A stretch of DNA of 64,000 nt from Ignavibacteriales bacterium (GCA_026390795.1 JAPLFG010000003.1:868001-932000), one strand, 5' to 3'. Counted from the stretch's first letter, positions 1 to 8,573 are shown. Made by a program: numbers and translations. The notes: a model not told the origin generated them from the letters alone.

Positions 1-2
1 TA

Positions 3-767
3 AAAGTAGAAAGAAACGGTGCAGAAAAAAATATTTTCATTTCTAATAAATTTATCACGGAAAATTCTCAAAAGAGATTTTTTCTATTCCCTTATCCCAC
101 TACCCAGCCATATATTGTTGAAGTGATAAAAAATTCTCCGGCTGAAGATGCGCAGATGAAGGCCGGCGACACTATTCTATCAATAAATAATATACATATT
201 AATGACGGTGAACAGATAAACGAAATTGTAACTTCGAATAAGGAAACAAACCTTCCGGTGGTTCTCCTTAGAGGAAAAGATACTGTCCGCACTTCAGTGA
301 AACCTGCCGAAGATGGAAAGATCGGTATTAGTCATTCGGTTGCATACACAGGCGAAATTGAATACCGTACTTATAGCTTCTTCGGTTCAGCTACTCATGC
401 CTTTGCTGATGCTGCTCAGTACACAACTCTAACTTTCAGCATGTTGAAAAATGTTATTACAGGAAAGATTGCATTTAAGCAGGCATTTGGCGGACCAATA
501 AAGATTGCCCAGATTGCAGTTAAATCGGCTGATACGGGAATAATTTCGTTTCTACTTTTCTTAGCGATGTTAAGTTTGAGTTTGGCAATAATAAATATTC
601 TTCCGTTCCCGGTTTTGGACGGTGGACATTTTGTTATTCTTCTTCTTGAAGGAATTTTCAAGAAAGAACTTCCAATTAAAATTAAGATGGTAATTCAGAA
701 TATAGGATTTGCACTTCTTCTTATTTTGATGGCGTTTATAATCTACAACGATGTAATCAGTATGTAA
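3..767 (+). CDS. rseP: RseP-like site-2 metalloprotease, C-terminal part (5' end outside window)
   Basis: The reading frame is open from base 3, so the gene enters from the left and the GTG at 123 is an internal Val codon. Visible are the end of a PDZ domain (SPAEDAQMKAGDTILSINN, beginning about 44 codons in) and the C-terminal membrane part of an M50 protease with the LDGGH motif near base 615, which supplies a metal ligand in this family. The N-terminal HExxH helix is not in the window. M50/RseP enzymes cut membrane-spanning anti-sigma factors and signal-peptide remnants within the inner membrane. An ECF sigma/anti-sigma pair lies 3-5 kb away on the other strand; that this protease acts on it is only a guess. 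The family call is firm; RseP orthology is likely. Confidence 0.88.
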   Translation, partial: KVERNGAEKNIFISNKFITENSQKRFFLFPYPTTQPYIVEVIKNSPAEDAQMKAGDTILSINNIHINDGEQINEIVTSNKETNLPVVLLRGKDTVRTSVKPAEDGKIGISHSVAYTGEIEYRTYSFFGSATHAFADAAQYTTLTFSMLKNVITGKIAFKQAFGGPIKIAQIAVKSADTGIISFLLFLAMLSLSLAIINILPFPVLDGGHFVILLLEGIFKKELPIKIKMVIQNIGFALLLILMAFIIYNDVISM

Positions 768-781
768 TTTTTATACGCAGG

Positions 782-816
782 CATTCGAGGTTTCAAACTC
801 ATGTAAGCCTCGAATG
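782..816. terminator. Hairpin between convergent rseP and tonB genes
   Basis: A perfect 9-bp inverted repeat (CATTCGAGG at 782-790, CCTCGAATG at 808-816) with a 17-base loop lies between the two convergent genes. There is no long T-run on either side, so it may be a weak bidirectional terminator or simply a hairpin. Confidence 0.45.
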
Positions 817-827
817 TTCAATTCCTT

Positions 828-1520
828 CTACAACTTAAAAACCAGCGATATCGTTAGCTGAACTTTAACAACTTTACCTTTCATTCTTCCGGGTCGAAAT
901 CTTGAATTCATCACCGCAGCAATCGCGGCTTCGTCGCAGCCGCTTCCAATTCCTTTTATTACTTCTGCCCGTCTTACCGAACCGGATTCATCAATGAATG
1001 CTTTTATAATTACTTTACCTTCAACTTTATCCCGGCGCGCTATTGGTGGATAAACTATTTTTTTTTGAATTGCTTCAATGCCGCCGCTTGGTTCAGGCAT
1101 CATATCAACGGCAACATAATATGTCTCATCAACAACTTCTTTTTTCACTTCAGCTTTAGGCGGCTCAACTTTTACATCTCCTTGTGTACCGGTTTCTTTC
1201 GGCACTTCAAATTCGCTGACCGCCTCTCCTTTTTTAGCGGCTACAGGTTTGCCAAAATTCGGTTTCGGTGCATTTATTTTTTCAGTCTGTGGTTCATTTC
1301 TGATGATTGACGGCGGCGGACCGAGCTCTGCATATTTGAGAATCCTAATTTTTATTCCATTCTCCGGTTCGTATTGCCCTTCCGGCTTAATAATAATATA
1401 AAGAGCAATAACAATGAGATGAAATATTATCGCTGCAATAAAACCAATGAAGTAGTTTTTCTTATAGATTTTCTTAAGCTCAAACGCGCCGTATTCGGTA
1501 TTTGGAATAGATGTTTTCAT
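828..1520 (-). CDS. TonB-family energy transducer
   Basis: A 230-residue protein with TonB architecture: a short cytoplasmic N-terminus, one membrane anchor at about residues 24-45, a Pro/Glu/Lys-rich periplasmic spacer (about 70-135), and a C-terminal TonB domain (about 145-230). The domain has the YPPIARRDKVEGKV segment and a final hydrophobic strand. Such proteins couple the inner-membrane proton gradient (through ExbBD, not seen here) to outer-membrane receptors. The gene stands alone, convergent with the rseP-like gene. It differs from the TonB-domain protein at 2284-3033, which has a signal peptide and no anchor. Family call firm; the receptor it serves is unknown. Confidence 0.85.
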   Translation of the reverse strand: MKTSIPNTEYGAFELKKIYKKNYFIGFIAAIIFHLIVIALYIIIKPEGQYEPENGIKIRILKYAELGPPPSIIRNEPQTEKINAPKPNFGKPVAAKKGEAVSEFEVPKETGTQGDVKVEPPKAEVKKEVVDETYYVAVDMMPEPSGGIEAIQKKIVYPPIARRDKVEGKVIIKAFIDESGSVRRAEVIKGIGSGCDEAAIAAVMNSRFRPGRMKGKVVKVQLTISLVFKL

Positions 1521-1586
1521 ATTTATTAATAGTCAGTTATTTAAAGCGAAGACGAAATGCGCTAGAGAAAGATAAATTGCAGTTTC

Positions 1587-1613
1587 TCATTCCTCGTCTC
1601 TGCTCGGGATGAC
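1587..1613 (-). repeat. Dispersed short repeat, copy 1
   Basis: Read on the minus strand this matches the consensus GTCATnCnGAGCnGAGACGA seen again at 1698, 2040 and 2215. It is intergenic. Confidence 0.7.
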
Positions 1614-1697
1614 TAAATTTATTTGAATACAAAGTTAGAAACGGGGTGAGTGATTAGCAATTTCAAGTTGTGCAAGTTGTGCAAATATAATCCAACT

Positions 1698-1724
1698 GTC
1701 ATGCTGAGCGGAGACGAAGCATGA
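1698..1724 (+). repeat. Dispersed short repeat, copy 2
   Basis: GTCATGCTGAGCGGAGACGA, plus-strand copy of the same family. Copies 1 and 2 are about 85 bases apart in opposite orientation, flanking the 3' end of the GIY-YIG gene. Confidence 0.7.
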
Positions 1725-1742
1725 CCAAGGGGTTGCGTGATC

Positions 1743-2042
1743 CTAGTTTTTATTCTTAGAATGACTTTCATTTTTGCATTCTGCTAACTCGTGAAGCAAA
1801 TTAAAATCGGCTCTGATAAGTGCTTCCTTTTTTGCTCTCGACCATCCCTTAATCTGTTTTTCTGCAGCTATTGCATCTAAAGGATTACTAATTTCTTGCG
1901 AGAAAACTAACTCGACGGGCAATCTGACAGAAGTATATCCATCATGTGCACCATATTGATGTTCAGTTATTCTTCTTTCTAAATTATTAGTTACACCGGT
2001 ATAATAACTTCCATCTGCACATTTTAGAATGTAGACCCACAT
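1743..2042 (-). CDS. GIY-YIG nuclease superfamily protein
   Basis: A 99-residue single-domain protein. The GIY-YIG core is seen as WVYILKCADGSYYTGVTNN (residues 2-20), followed by the conserved Arg/Glu region (LERRITEHQYG) and a C-terminal GWSRAKKEALI segment typical of the UPF0213-type group. The open frame extends 34 codons further upstream, but that extension reads through a dispersed repeat (2040-2065) and looks like non-genic sequence translated by chance. I therefore start at the Met at 2042. The domain cuts DNA in characterised relatives; the substrate of this small group is unclear. Repeat copies lie on both sides. Confidence 0.85.
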   Translation of the reverse strand: MWVYILKCADGSYYTGVTNNLERRITEHQYGAHDGYTSVRLPVELVFSQEISNPLDAIAAEKQIKGWSRAKKEALIRADFNLLHELAECKNESHSKNKN

Positions 2043-2065
2043 TCCTCGTCTCCGCTCGGAATGAC
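2040..2065 (-). repeat. Dispersed short repeat, copy 3, abutting the GIY-YIG start
   Basis: The minus strand reads GTCATTCCGAGCGGAGACGA and then runs directly into the ATG of the GIY-YIG gene, so the repeat occupies the place of the ribosome binding site. Confidence 0.7.
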
Positions 2066-2214
2066 TTTTCCCTTTTGGAACAAAGTTATTGACAGAGCAA
2101 TTAATTATCAATACGAATTTCATAATGTGGAGATGTAATAACACAGAATTAAGTTCGGTTTCTGCTCATTGTCACTCTGATTCCAAGGTTACCATATAAA
2201 CTCCAAGTCGCGCT

Positions 2215-2237
2215 GTCATGTTGAGCGAAGACGAAAC
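2215..2237 (+). repeat. Dispersed short repeat, copy 4
   Basis: GTCATGTTGAGCGAAGACGA, a diverged plus-strand copy just beyond the terminator at 2239-2268. The 2043-2283 stretch otherwise holds no gene. Confidence 0.65.
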
Positions 2238-2238
2238 A

Positions 2239-2268
2239 CAAAAAAAAGAGCGAACCGAAGTCCGCTCT
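2239..2268 (-). terminator. Rho-independent terminator of the sigma/TonB operon
   Basis: On the minus strand a 9-bp stem (AGAGCGGAC / GTTCGCTCT, one G-U pair) closes a UUCG tetraloop and is followed by a run of eight T. It lies just downstream of the double-TonB gene. Confidence 0.85.
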
Positions 2269-2283
2269 AAGAGAAAAGAAATA

Positions 2284-3033
2284 TTATTTTTTCTTTTCAC
2301 CTTCAAGTGTAAACTTATACGGTACTACAACCCACACAGGAATTTTTTCTCCCTTGTTAACTGCTGCAGTAAATTTTGATTTCATTATCGCGTCCATCGC
2401 CGATTGATTGAAAATGTCATTATCGCTTTCAATTACCATCGCCTTTTTAGGAGTTCCTTCTTTATCAATAAGAACTTTTACAAATACTTTTCCCGTAATA
2501 TTATTTTTTTTGGCTTCTTCCGGATAAGCCGGCTTTGCAAATTCGATTGGTTCTGGCCCTTTCTCATACTCTACTTTTGCATCTGGATTAGGTTCTTCAT
2601 CAGAAATATTCGAAGGTGCTTGTATACCAGGAGAAACTATCTTTGGTTCATTCTCATTAAAACTCAGTTTAAAAGCAATCGGAAGAACAACCCATACTTT
2701 TATTGGTTTATCTTTTAAAATAGCTGGCGAGAATTTTGCCTTTTTCACGGCTTTCAAAGCTGCTTCATCAAGCATATCCTTAACTCCTTTTTCAACTTTT
2801 GCTTTCACAACATTTCCCTTTTCGTCAATCAGAAGTTTTAGATAAACAGTTCCTTCAATACCGGCAAGTTTTGCTAATTTGGGATATTCCGGATTCATTT
2901 TAGAAATCAGTTCCGGTGCTTTATCTACTTCTATAAATCCCGTTTCATCTACTTTTTGCAATTTTGCTTTTTGCTGGGCGTACAATCCGGCAAAAGAAAT
3001 TAATAACAGAATTAAAATCATTTTCGTTTTCAT
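2284..3033 (-). CDS. Secreted protein with two TonB C-terminal domains
   Basis: A 249-residue protein with a Sec signal peptide (about residues 1-19, ending LYAQ) and two TonB-type C-terminal domains, at about residues 43-123 and 165-243. Each has the NPEYPKLAK or KPAYPEEAK opening, a G-x-V-x-L/V-K-V-L-I-D core and a terminal hydrophobic strand. There is no membrane anchor or ExbB-contacting N-terminus, so it cannot act as a classical TonB; a periplasmic binding or scaffolding role is inferred. It starts 7 bp after the anti-sigma-like gene and is last in the operon ahead of a strong terminator. The duplicated arrangement inside an ECF sigma operon is the odd feature. Confidence 0.85.
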   Translation of the reverse strand: MKTKMILILLLISFAGLYAQQKAKLQKVDETGFIEVDKAPELISKMNPEYPKLAKLAGIEGTVYLKLLIDEKGNVVKAKVEKGVKDMLDEAALKAVKKAKFSPAILKDKPIKVWVVLPIAFKLSFNENEPKIVSPGIQAPSNISDEEPNPDAKVEYEKGPEPIEFAKPAYPEEAKKNNITGKVFVKVLIDKEGTPKKAMVIESDNDIFNQSAMDAIMKSKFTAAVNKGEKIPVWVVVPYKFTLEGEKKK

Positions 3034-3040
3034 AATTACC

Positions 3041-3514
3041 TCACATGGTTGGTCTAACTACAATTTGTTTTGTTCTTAAATATGCACCCGTAACTTCAAC
3101 AGGAGGAATTGCATTCATTATAAGTTCGAGCTTGTCGTTCTGTTTTTTGACTTCGCGCGTTAAATCAGAAAACTGAACTTTATAATCTTCCGACCTTGAA
3201 TAAAAAATTATTGTAAGAATCAGAAGTATAACTGTGAATGAATATGTAACTGCGTTGAAAACTTTTCTATATATGAATGTTTCTGTCTGTTTTCCCTCTA
3301 TCTTTTCTATCGAGCGGAGAATTTTTTCATCAAGCTTACCCGGGAATTCTTCTACAGAGTTTGTCAAACCGCTTTTAAGCGCATTCAACTTTTTAAAGTA
3401 TTCACGCCCTTCCAAATCTTGTGAAAGCATTGTGAACATAATTGGTTCTTTCCCCTTTTCAAGTTCACCATCGAAGTAAAGATCGATCATAGCAATAATT
3501 TCGTTCGTGGACAT
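3041..3514 (-). CDS. Single-pass membrane protein, probable anti-sigma factor
   Basis: A 157-residue protein: an acidic N-terminal cytoplasmic part with a short helical opening (EIIAMIDLYFDGEL, like the first helix of zinc-finger anti-sigma domains but without the HxxxCxxC ligands), one membrane helix at about residues 83-105, and a coiled-coil-like outer part. The Met at 3514 is chosen because AGGAG lies 7 bases before it; a Met at 3532 would place that site inside the gene. It follows the TPR gene almost without gap and belongs to the ECF sigma operon, which is the main reason for the anti-sigma call. No sequence-level recognition beyond this. Confidence 0.6.
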   Translation of the reverse strand: MSTNEIIAMIDLYFDGELEKGKEPIMFTMLSQDLEGREYFKKLNALKSGLTNSVEEFPGKLDEKILRSIEKIEGKQTETFIYRKVFNAVTYSFTVILLILTIIFYSRSEDYKVQFSDLTREVKKQNDKLELIMNAIPPVEVTGAYLRTKQIVVRPTM

Positions 3515-3532
3515 AGCATAACTCCTTTTCAT

Positions 3533-4822
3533 TTATCTTCTTTTCAATTCTTTAATTCTTTTGTTTGCAAAATTCACTCTTTCAGTTTGCAGTGAATCAT
3601 CCGCCGCAAGTTCTATCACTTTTTTATAAGCGAGATTTGCATTCTTCCAATCCATCAGCTTATCATTTATTAAAGCGATATAAAATTGTGCGTCAATATT
3701 TTCCGGAGAATATAAAAGTGATTTCATATAAGCGGCTTTTGCTTCTTTATAATTTTTCTTCGTGTAATACACCGCACCAATCTGATTATAAATATTCCCG
3801 ATTTTATCTACCGGCATAAGTGATAATGCTTTCTGAAACGACTCGATCGATTTTTTAACTGAATCCATCTTAGCGTATGTGTAGCCGATATTTATAAAGT
3901 AAGTCGGATTATCATCAAGCGAAGCAGCCATTTTATATGCCCTAACCGCTGAAGCATAATTATTCATATTGTATTGAACAAAGCCAAGGTGATCAAAGTA
4001 GTTTGCCTCGTTGGAATCAAGAGCAACTGCTTTTGAATATTGGTTTGCCGCCTCGCTGTATAAATTCAGCCGTTCATAACACATACCGGATCTGAAATAA
4101 AAATCCGCATTTAGCGGACGGAGTTTTATAGCCATGCTGTACAATGCATTGGCATCGTAATATTTCTGCAAATTAAATTTGCTCGAGGCAAGCAAACTTA
4201 TTGCCGGAAGATATTCTTGATTCAAAGCGACTGAATGTTCCAGATGTTTTATTGCCGGTTCAGCAAGATTAGGATTTTGAGAAAGCGTCATTGAATAGCC
4301 CAAGTAATAACTACTCAAAAAATCATTACTGTTAATTGTTACAAGCCGAGTGAACATTTCGATCGCTTTCTCATAATCTCTCGAATCGAAATATAAAAGT
4401 CCAACTTCATTGAGAGCCGTTACATTGTTTGAATCGATCTTTATTATAGTTTGGTAATTATCAATTGCTTCGTTTGTTTTACCGAGTTGCGAAAGCGTAC
4501 GTGCTAGCTGAATTTTATAGCCATTATGATCAGAAGCCAATTCAACTGCTTTTTTGAAATATTGCGATGCTTTAATAGTCTCGCGCAGATTATTAAAGGA
4601 TAAGCCGATATAAAACAATTCTTCGGCAGAAAGTTTTTCAAAATCCGCATCATTATAAAGCATTACAGCTTTTTTATACAAACCTTCATTAAAATTTTTC
4701 TTGCATAGTGTAAGAAGACTATCGCTGTAAGCATTTTTAATTACTTGAGCATGGCTTACATTCAATACCGGAGTGACTAAAGATAGAATCATAATTAACG
4801 TTATAGATATTTTCTTCTTCAT
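3533..4822 (-). CDS. Periplasmic TPR-repeat protein
   Basis: A 429-residue protein with a signal peptide (about 1-25, ending SHAQ) followed almost entirely by TPR repeats, with many A-x-x-x-Y/F-x-x-A-I/V-x-L patterns at 34-residue spacing (for example NEAIDNYQTIIKIDSN and EAANQYSKAVALDSN). TPR arrays bind partner proteins or peptides. It lies 15 bp downstream of the ECF sigma gene and just before the anti-sigma-like gene, so it is probably co-transcribed and could be a sensor or scaffold for that envelope response. Specific function unknown. Confidence 0.85.
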   Translation of the reverse strand: MKKKISITLIMILSLVTPVLNVSHAQVIKNAYSDSLLTLCKKNFNEGLYKKAVMLYNDADFEKLSAEELFYIGLSFNNLRETIKASQYFKKAVELASDHNGYKIQLARTLSQLGKTNEAIDNYQTIIKIDSNNVTALNEVGLLYFDSRDYEKAIEMFTRLVTINSNDFLSSYYLGYSMTLSQNPNLAEPAIKHLEHSVALNQEYLPAISLLASSKFNLQKYYDANALYSMAIKLRPLNADFYFRSGMCYERLNLYSEAANQYSKAVALDSNEANYFDHLGFVQYNMNNYASAVRAYKMAASLDDNPTYFINIGYTYAKMDSVKKSIESFQKALSLMPVDKIGNIYNQIGAVYYTKKNYKEAKAAYMKSLLYSPENIDAQFYIALINDKLMDWKNANLAYKKVIELAADDSLQTERVNFANKRIKELKRR

Positions 4823-4837
4823 TTTAATTTTCCCCCT

Positions 4838-5365
4838 TTAGAAACAAACAACCTTTGAAAGTTTATGAATTAACTTTTGCCGTGTTTTGTACAATCGGCT
4901 TTTAACAAGATCTTCGTCAATTTTCATTACATCGGAAATTTCTTTGTAAGAAAGTCCGCCATATTCTTTTAAGAGAAAAACATCACGCTGTTCAATTGAT
5001 ATTTTATCAAGTTCATTCATGATCATCTCATTCAATTCTTTTACCTCAAATTCATCTTCAATTTTTACTAAAGAATCAATCTCAATTTCATCACTGTCCA
5101 GTACTCCGAATTGATCCACATGTGTACTTTTTGTTCTGTAAAATGTATAGATCGCATTTCGTGTTGCTGTAAAAAGCCATACATCAACACGCTCGGAATT
5201 CCGGATTTTGCTCATATTCTCAAAAAATTTCACAAAAACATTTTGAATTATATCCTCACATGTCATTTTATCGCCGAGCATTTTACGCGCGTAATTATAA
5301 AGCCTGGTTTTATGCTGATTGTAAATCAGCGTAAACTCAACGATATTTTTTGCCGAATCGCTCAA
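4838..5365 (-). CDS. ECF-family RNA polymerase sigma factor
   Basis: A 175-residue protein with sigma region 2 (about residues 12-80: YNYARKMLGDKMTCEDIIQNVF and WLFTATRNAIYTFYR) and region 4 (about 118-170: LDKISIEQRDVFLLKEYGGLSYKEI, then the recognition helix KSRLYKTRQKL). The long region 3 is absent, as expected for ECF sigmas. The start codon is TTG, supported by AAGGAAG eight bases upstream and no in-frame ATG nearby. It heads a four-gene operon (sigma, TPR, anti-sigma-like, double TonB), so it probably controls an envelope or uptake function and its own operon. Confidence 0.9.
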   Translation of the reverse strand: MSDSAKNIVEFTLIYNQHKTRLYNYARKMLGDKMTCEDIIQNVFVKFFENMSKIRNSERVDVWLFTATRNAIYTFYRTKSTHVDQFGVLDSDEIEIDSLVKIEDEFEVKELNEMIMNELDKISIEQRDVFLLKEYGGLSYKEISDVMKIDEDLVKSRLYKTRQKLIHKLSKVVCF

Positions 5366-5432
5366 AAGATGTTCTTCCTTTACTTAAAGATGCTTAACAG
5401 GCAAAAATGTTGCCTGCCGGAATAAAACTTTT

Positions 5433-6023
5433 TTAATCTATTGAGGAAAGAATCGAATTCTGAATTTTGTAAAGTTCTTGAAGGTTTTGTGTTTTGACCG
5501 GAATAGCCGAGAGTTCATAATACTTCGAACCGTAACTGAATACTACAACACGAATTAACCGTTTTGAGCTGTCTTCATATTCATAAGCGGCAAATTGTTT
5601 TTTATTGATTTCGAAAATCTCTTGGTTGGAAAATTTTTGAATAGACTTGCCGAATTTTGCTTTTCTGAATAATTCGCTCAATCTTACTAATCCGTTAATC
5701 TCATCACTACTGATCTCTTTCACCGTTGCAGAATCGAGATTTAGCGTAACAAAATTTAATGTGGCGGAATAATCATCTTTAATTAACCATAGATCAATCA
5801 AATTGTTTTCATTTTCTTCTGCTGTGAACCAGCCTTGCGGAATTCTAATTTTGAGTTGCAAAGTTTTTGCCTCGGCTATCTCCTTTGTTAGAGGAGAATC
5901 AGAATCGTACATTGAAGAACGGCTGACTGCACACGATGTTAGAAGCAGAATAGTAAAAATTATCAGCCCGCGAATTACATCGTTAGCTAATCGAATTGAA
6001 AAAATATTTTTAACGATCTTCAT
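5433..6023 (-). CDS. Putative lipoprotein
   Basis: A 196-residue protein whose N-terminus carries a hydrophobic stretch ending in a lipobox (LLTSC, Cys31), so it is likely lipid-anchored. The rest has alternating strands with no motif I recognise; segments such as LKIRIPQGWFTAEEN and LWLIKDDYSATLNFV loosely recall PsbP-like folds, which I cannot confirm. It ends the unit upstream of the ECF sigma gene with a 67-bp gap, so it may or may not be co-regulated with it. Function unknown. Confidence 0.7.
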   Translation of the reverse strand: MKIVKNIFSIRLANDVIRGLIIFTILLLTSCAVSRSSMYDSDSPLTKEIAEAKTLQLKIRIPQGWFTAEENENNLIDLWLIKDDYSATLNFVTLNLDSATVKEISSDEINGLVRLSELFRKAKFGKSIQKFSNQEIFEINKKQFAAYEYEDSSKRLIRVVVFSYGSKYYELSAIPVKTQNLQELYKIQNSILSSID

Positions 6024-6090
6024 TTTTATAAAATTTTGAATTGAATTGTGCTTAGAAAAATACGAAAAGATTCCGGGGGTTTAAAACAAT

Positions 6091-6112
6091 GAGACGGGAC
6101 ATGTCCCGTCTC
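6091..6112. repeat. Perfect 22-base palindrome, GAGACGGGA family
   Basis: GAGACGGGACATGTCCCGTC with two more bases is a perfect palindrome just after the PorV-like gene. The same AGACGGGA / TCCCGTCT arms form the 28-base palindrome at 27389-27416. Confidence 0.8.
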
Positions 6113-6121
6113 TACATATTA

Positions 6122-7156
6122 TTACATTCCGTCGCGCATGAACTTTGGCTGCTCAAGAGTTAGTATCAAAGAAATACGGTGTGTATCCGGAAGCCTGTCT
6201 GCAGCAGATTGGCTAAAACGTGCGAACGAATAATCAACTTGCAGCTTCGGCAAAAATATCCCCGCACCAACTGTAAATTGTTTTACCTCGTTATAACCGG
6301 CACGAACTGCAAAAATATTTTTAAATTTATATTCGAAGCCGGCATGTGCATCAAAGCTAACCGGACCAATAGCGAATGTTGAAGCAGACTTTCTATTTTC
6401 AAACCGGATATCAAAATCAACAACCGGCATAATTGTTCCGCCTGGAAAAATCATTGAGTAAGCAGCACCAATTTTAGCAGTTGGAGTAATCAACTCATTC
6501 CTTCCTGTACTCCAGGCAACCAGTGTTGTTGTAACATCTTGAACGTTAGCGCCAAGAAATAAATTTTCGATCGGTGTGTAAACCGCTCCGACATCAAACC
6601 CGATTCCGGTGGCACCGAATTCTGCAAGATCTCTTCTTATTATTTTAACGTTTGCGCCCCAGTAAAAATTATCCGATTGGCGTTTGGCAAAAGTTAGGTA
6701 AAGAGCCCAATCTGCATTACTGAATTCGGTTATTTTTGATGCGTCTAAACGGTCTCCGGTATGAATATCAAGTATTCCATCGCCGTTTGCATCATACAAT
6801 GCGTTTCGTGTATCGGGAATTCCATCAATGCTTGAACGCATTAAGCTCAAACCGATACTCATATCTTTTCCGTAGGGAATTGCAACCGCTGCGTAGTTAT
6901 AATTAACAAGACTTCCAAAATGTTCTTCATGCATCAATGCAACTTGAGGATAATTTAAGCGGGCAAGTCCTGCTGGATTCCAATATCCCGAAGTAACGTC
7001 ATTGACAACCGCAACTTGAGCGCTTCCCATTGCAAGCGCACGTCCGCCTACACCGATTGCTAAAAATTCTCCGGCGTATTTACCGATTACCGTTTGTGAA
7101 TAAACTGAGGTAAGAGAAAAAAGGAGAAGGGAAAAAACAAGAGCTGTCCGTTTCAT
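6122..7156 (-). CDS. PorV/PorQ-family outer-membrane protein
   Basis: A 344-residue outer-membrane beta-barrel of the UPF0164/PorV-PorQ family. A signal peptide (MKRTALVFSLLLFSLTSVYSQ) is followed by the family's opening block (AGEFLAIGVGGRALAMGSA and SGYWNPAGLARLNYPQ, near residues 28-75) and repeated amphipathic strands up to a final barrel region. Relatives include the PorV component of type IX secretion and many paralogues of unknown role. The open frame extends 32 codons upstream, but the Met at 7156 is preceded by AGGAAG and begins the signal peptide, so it is taken as the start. Which PorV-like subgroup this is cannot be told. Confidence 0.85.
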   Translation of the reverse strand: MKRTALVFSLLLFSLTSVYSQTVIGKYAGEFLAIGVGGRALAMGSAQVAVVNDVTSGYWNPAGLARLNYPQVALMHEEHFGSLVNYNYAAVAIPYGKDMSIGLSLMRSSIDGIPDTRNALYDANGDGILDIHTGDRLDASKITEFSNADWALYLTFAKRQSDNFYWGANVKIIRRDLAEFGATGIGFDVGAVYTPIENLFLGANVQDVTTTLVAWSTGRNELITPTAKIGAAYSMIFPGGTIMPVVDFDIRFENRKSASTFAIGPVSFDAHAGFEYKFKNIFAVRAGYNEVKQFTVGAGIFLPKLQVDYSFARFSQSAADRLPDTHRISLILTLEQPKFMRDGM

Positions 7157-7258
7157 ACATCTTCCTGCTGAATTAGTTATTGTAGAAATAACTATGCTTT
7201 CTCCTATCGTTGATGCAATAATAAATTTTATCTTCATACTATGCAACATCATTTATTT

Positions 7259-8005
7259 TCACTTCTTTTCAGTCTGTTTTGCTACCGCATTTATAGCCGC
7301 ATTAATAGCGTCCTGATCGCCGAGATAATAATGTTTGATCGGCTTCAAATCCTTATCAAGTTCATAAACCAATGGAATACCTGTTGGAATATTGAGTTCC
7401 GTAATCTCAGCTTCTGAAATGTTATCAAGGTATTTTACAAGCGCGCGGATACTATTTCCATGCGCAACTACGATTACACGTTTGCCGCTTTTAATTACCG
7501 GGGCAATAGTTTCATGCCAGTATGGAAGAAATCTATCAACCGTTAATTTCAAACTTTCAGTTAGAGGAATATCTTTCTTATCAAGATCTGAATAACGAGG
7601 ATCTTTACCAGGGTAACGGTCGTCAGTTTCTTCAAGTGCCGGGGGCGGAACATCGTAACTCCTTCTCCAAATTTTTACTTTTTCGTTGCCATACTTTTCC
7701 GCTGTTTCCGCTTTGTTCAAGCCTTGAAGTGCGCCGTAATGTCTTTCATTCAAGCGCCATGATTTTATAACTGGAATCCAGAATAAATCCAATCCTTCCA
7801 AAGTCATATTTAATGTTCTAATTGCCCGTTTCAATACAGATGTAAATGCGATGTCGAAAGTATAGCCTTCATTCTTAAGAACTATACCAGCTTGCTTAGC
7901 TTCTTCAAATCCTTTTTCGGATAGATCAACATCTGTCCAGCCTGTAAAAAGATTTAATTTGTTCCATTCGCTTTCGCCGTGTCTGAGTAAAACTACTTTG
8001 TACAT
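7259..8005 (-). CDS. gpmA: 2,3-bisphosphoglycerate-dependent phosphoglycerate mutase
   Basis: A 248-residue cytosolic enzyme interconverting 3- and 2-phosphoglycerate in glycolysis and gluconeogenesis. It has the N-terminal [18 protein letters not shown] block with the phospho-accepting His10, then ERHYGALQG and the second catalytic His in [14 protein letters not shown]. Length matches GpmA (about 250). It stands 102 bp upstream of the PorV-like gene and is divergent from the TPM gene. Confidence 0.95.
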   Translation of the reverse strand: MYKVVLLRHGESEWNKLNLFTGWTDVDLSEKGFEEAKQAGIVLKNEGYTFDIAFTSVLKRAIRTLNMTLEGLDLFWIPVIKSWRLNERHYGALQGLNKAETAEKYGNEKVKIWRRSYDVPPPALEETDDRYPGKDPRYSDLDKKDIPLTESLKLTVDRFLPYWHETIAPVIKSGKRVIVVAHGNSIRALVKYLDNISEAEITELNIPTGIPLVYELDKDLKPIKHYYLGDQDAINAAINAVAKQTEKK

Positions 8006-8117
8006 TATTAGTTTCCATAATTTGTTTATAAATGCAGAACAAATATATAAAAAATTGAAAAGAGGATTGTTTCATTTGATGAACTCATCTATTATCTTTG
8101 CACAAAGAAGGAATACA

Positions 8118-8573
8118 ATGGATAAACTAATTTATCAATTCTTTAACGATGACGATTTTCTCCGCGTCTCTAATAAAATTAAGGAGATGGAGAAAATTAC
8201 CTCCGGTGAAATCCGAGTTGCAATAAAAGAGAAAAAACGTTTTTCGGAAAGAAAGAAAAATATCCGCCAGCTTTCGGAAAATGAATTCCACAAACTCAAC
8301 ATGCACAACACACGGGATAAAACCGGAATTCTTCTTTATCTTCTCCTAGGAGAGAAACAATTCTATATTCTTGCCGACAGCGGCATAGATAAAATAGTCG
8401 GTCAATCGGCATGGGATAATGTAAGGGATGAAATTCAGCTGCAATTTCAAAACGGTAAATTCTGCGATGGAATAATTTGGGGAATTGATAGGGTTGGAAA
8501 AATTCTTTCCGAGCACTTTCCGCGTAAAACCGACGACACAAATGAGCTCTCAAACGAAATTGTCCTAGACTGA
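8118..8573 (+). CDS. TPM-domain protein
   Basis: A 151-residue protein with a TPM (TLP18.3/Psb32/MOLO-1) domain over most of its length: an N-terminal helix, then ITSGEIRVAIKEK, TGILLYLLLGEKQFYILADSGID and a C-terminal amphipathic helix. The start at 8118 has AGAAGG before it; upstream in-frame codons overlap the divergent gpmA start region and look non-coding. Unlike many TPM proteins it has no signal peptide or C-terminal membrane helices, so this is probably the short cytosolic type. Precise role unknown. Confidence 0.8.
   Translation: MDKLIYQFFNDDDFLRVSNKIKEMEKITSGEIRVAIKEKKRFSERKKNIRQLSENEFHKLNMHNTRDKTGILLYLLLGEKQFYILADSGIDKIVGQSAWDNVRDEIQLQFQNGKFCDGIIWGIDRVGKILSEHFPRKTDDTNELSNEIVLD

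Noticed and set aside
123-767. GTG at 123 as the start of a small membrane protein
   Set aside because: The frame is open from base 3 and encodes the middle of a PDZ domain; the gene comes from outside the window.
2043-2144. N-terminal 34-residue extension of the GIY-YIG protein
   Set aside because: It translates a dispersed repeat and unrelated intergenic sequence; the domain begins at the Met at 2042.
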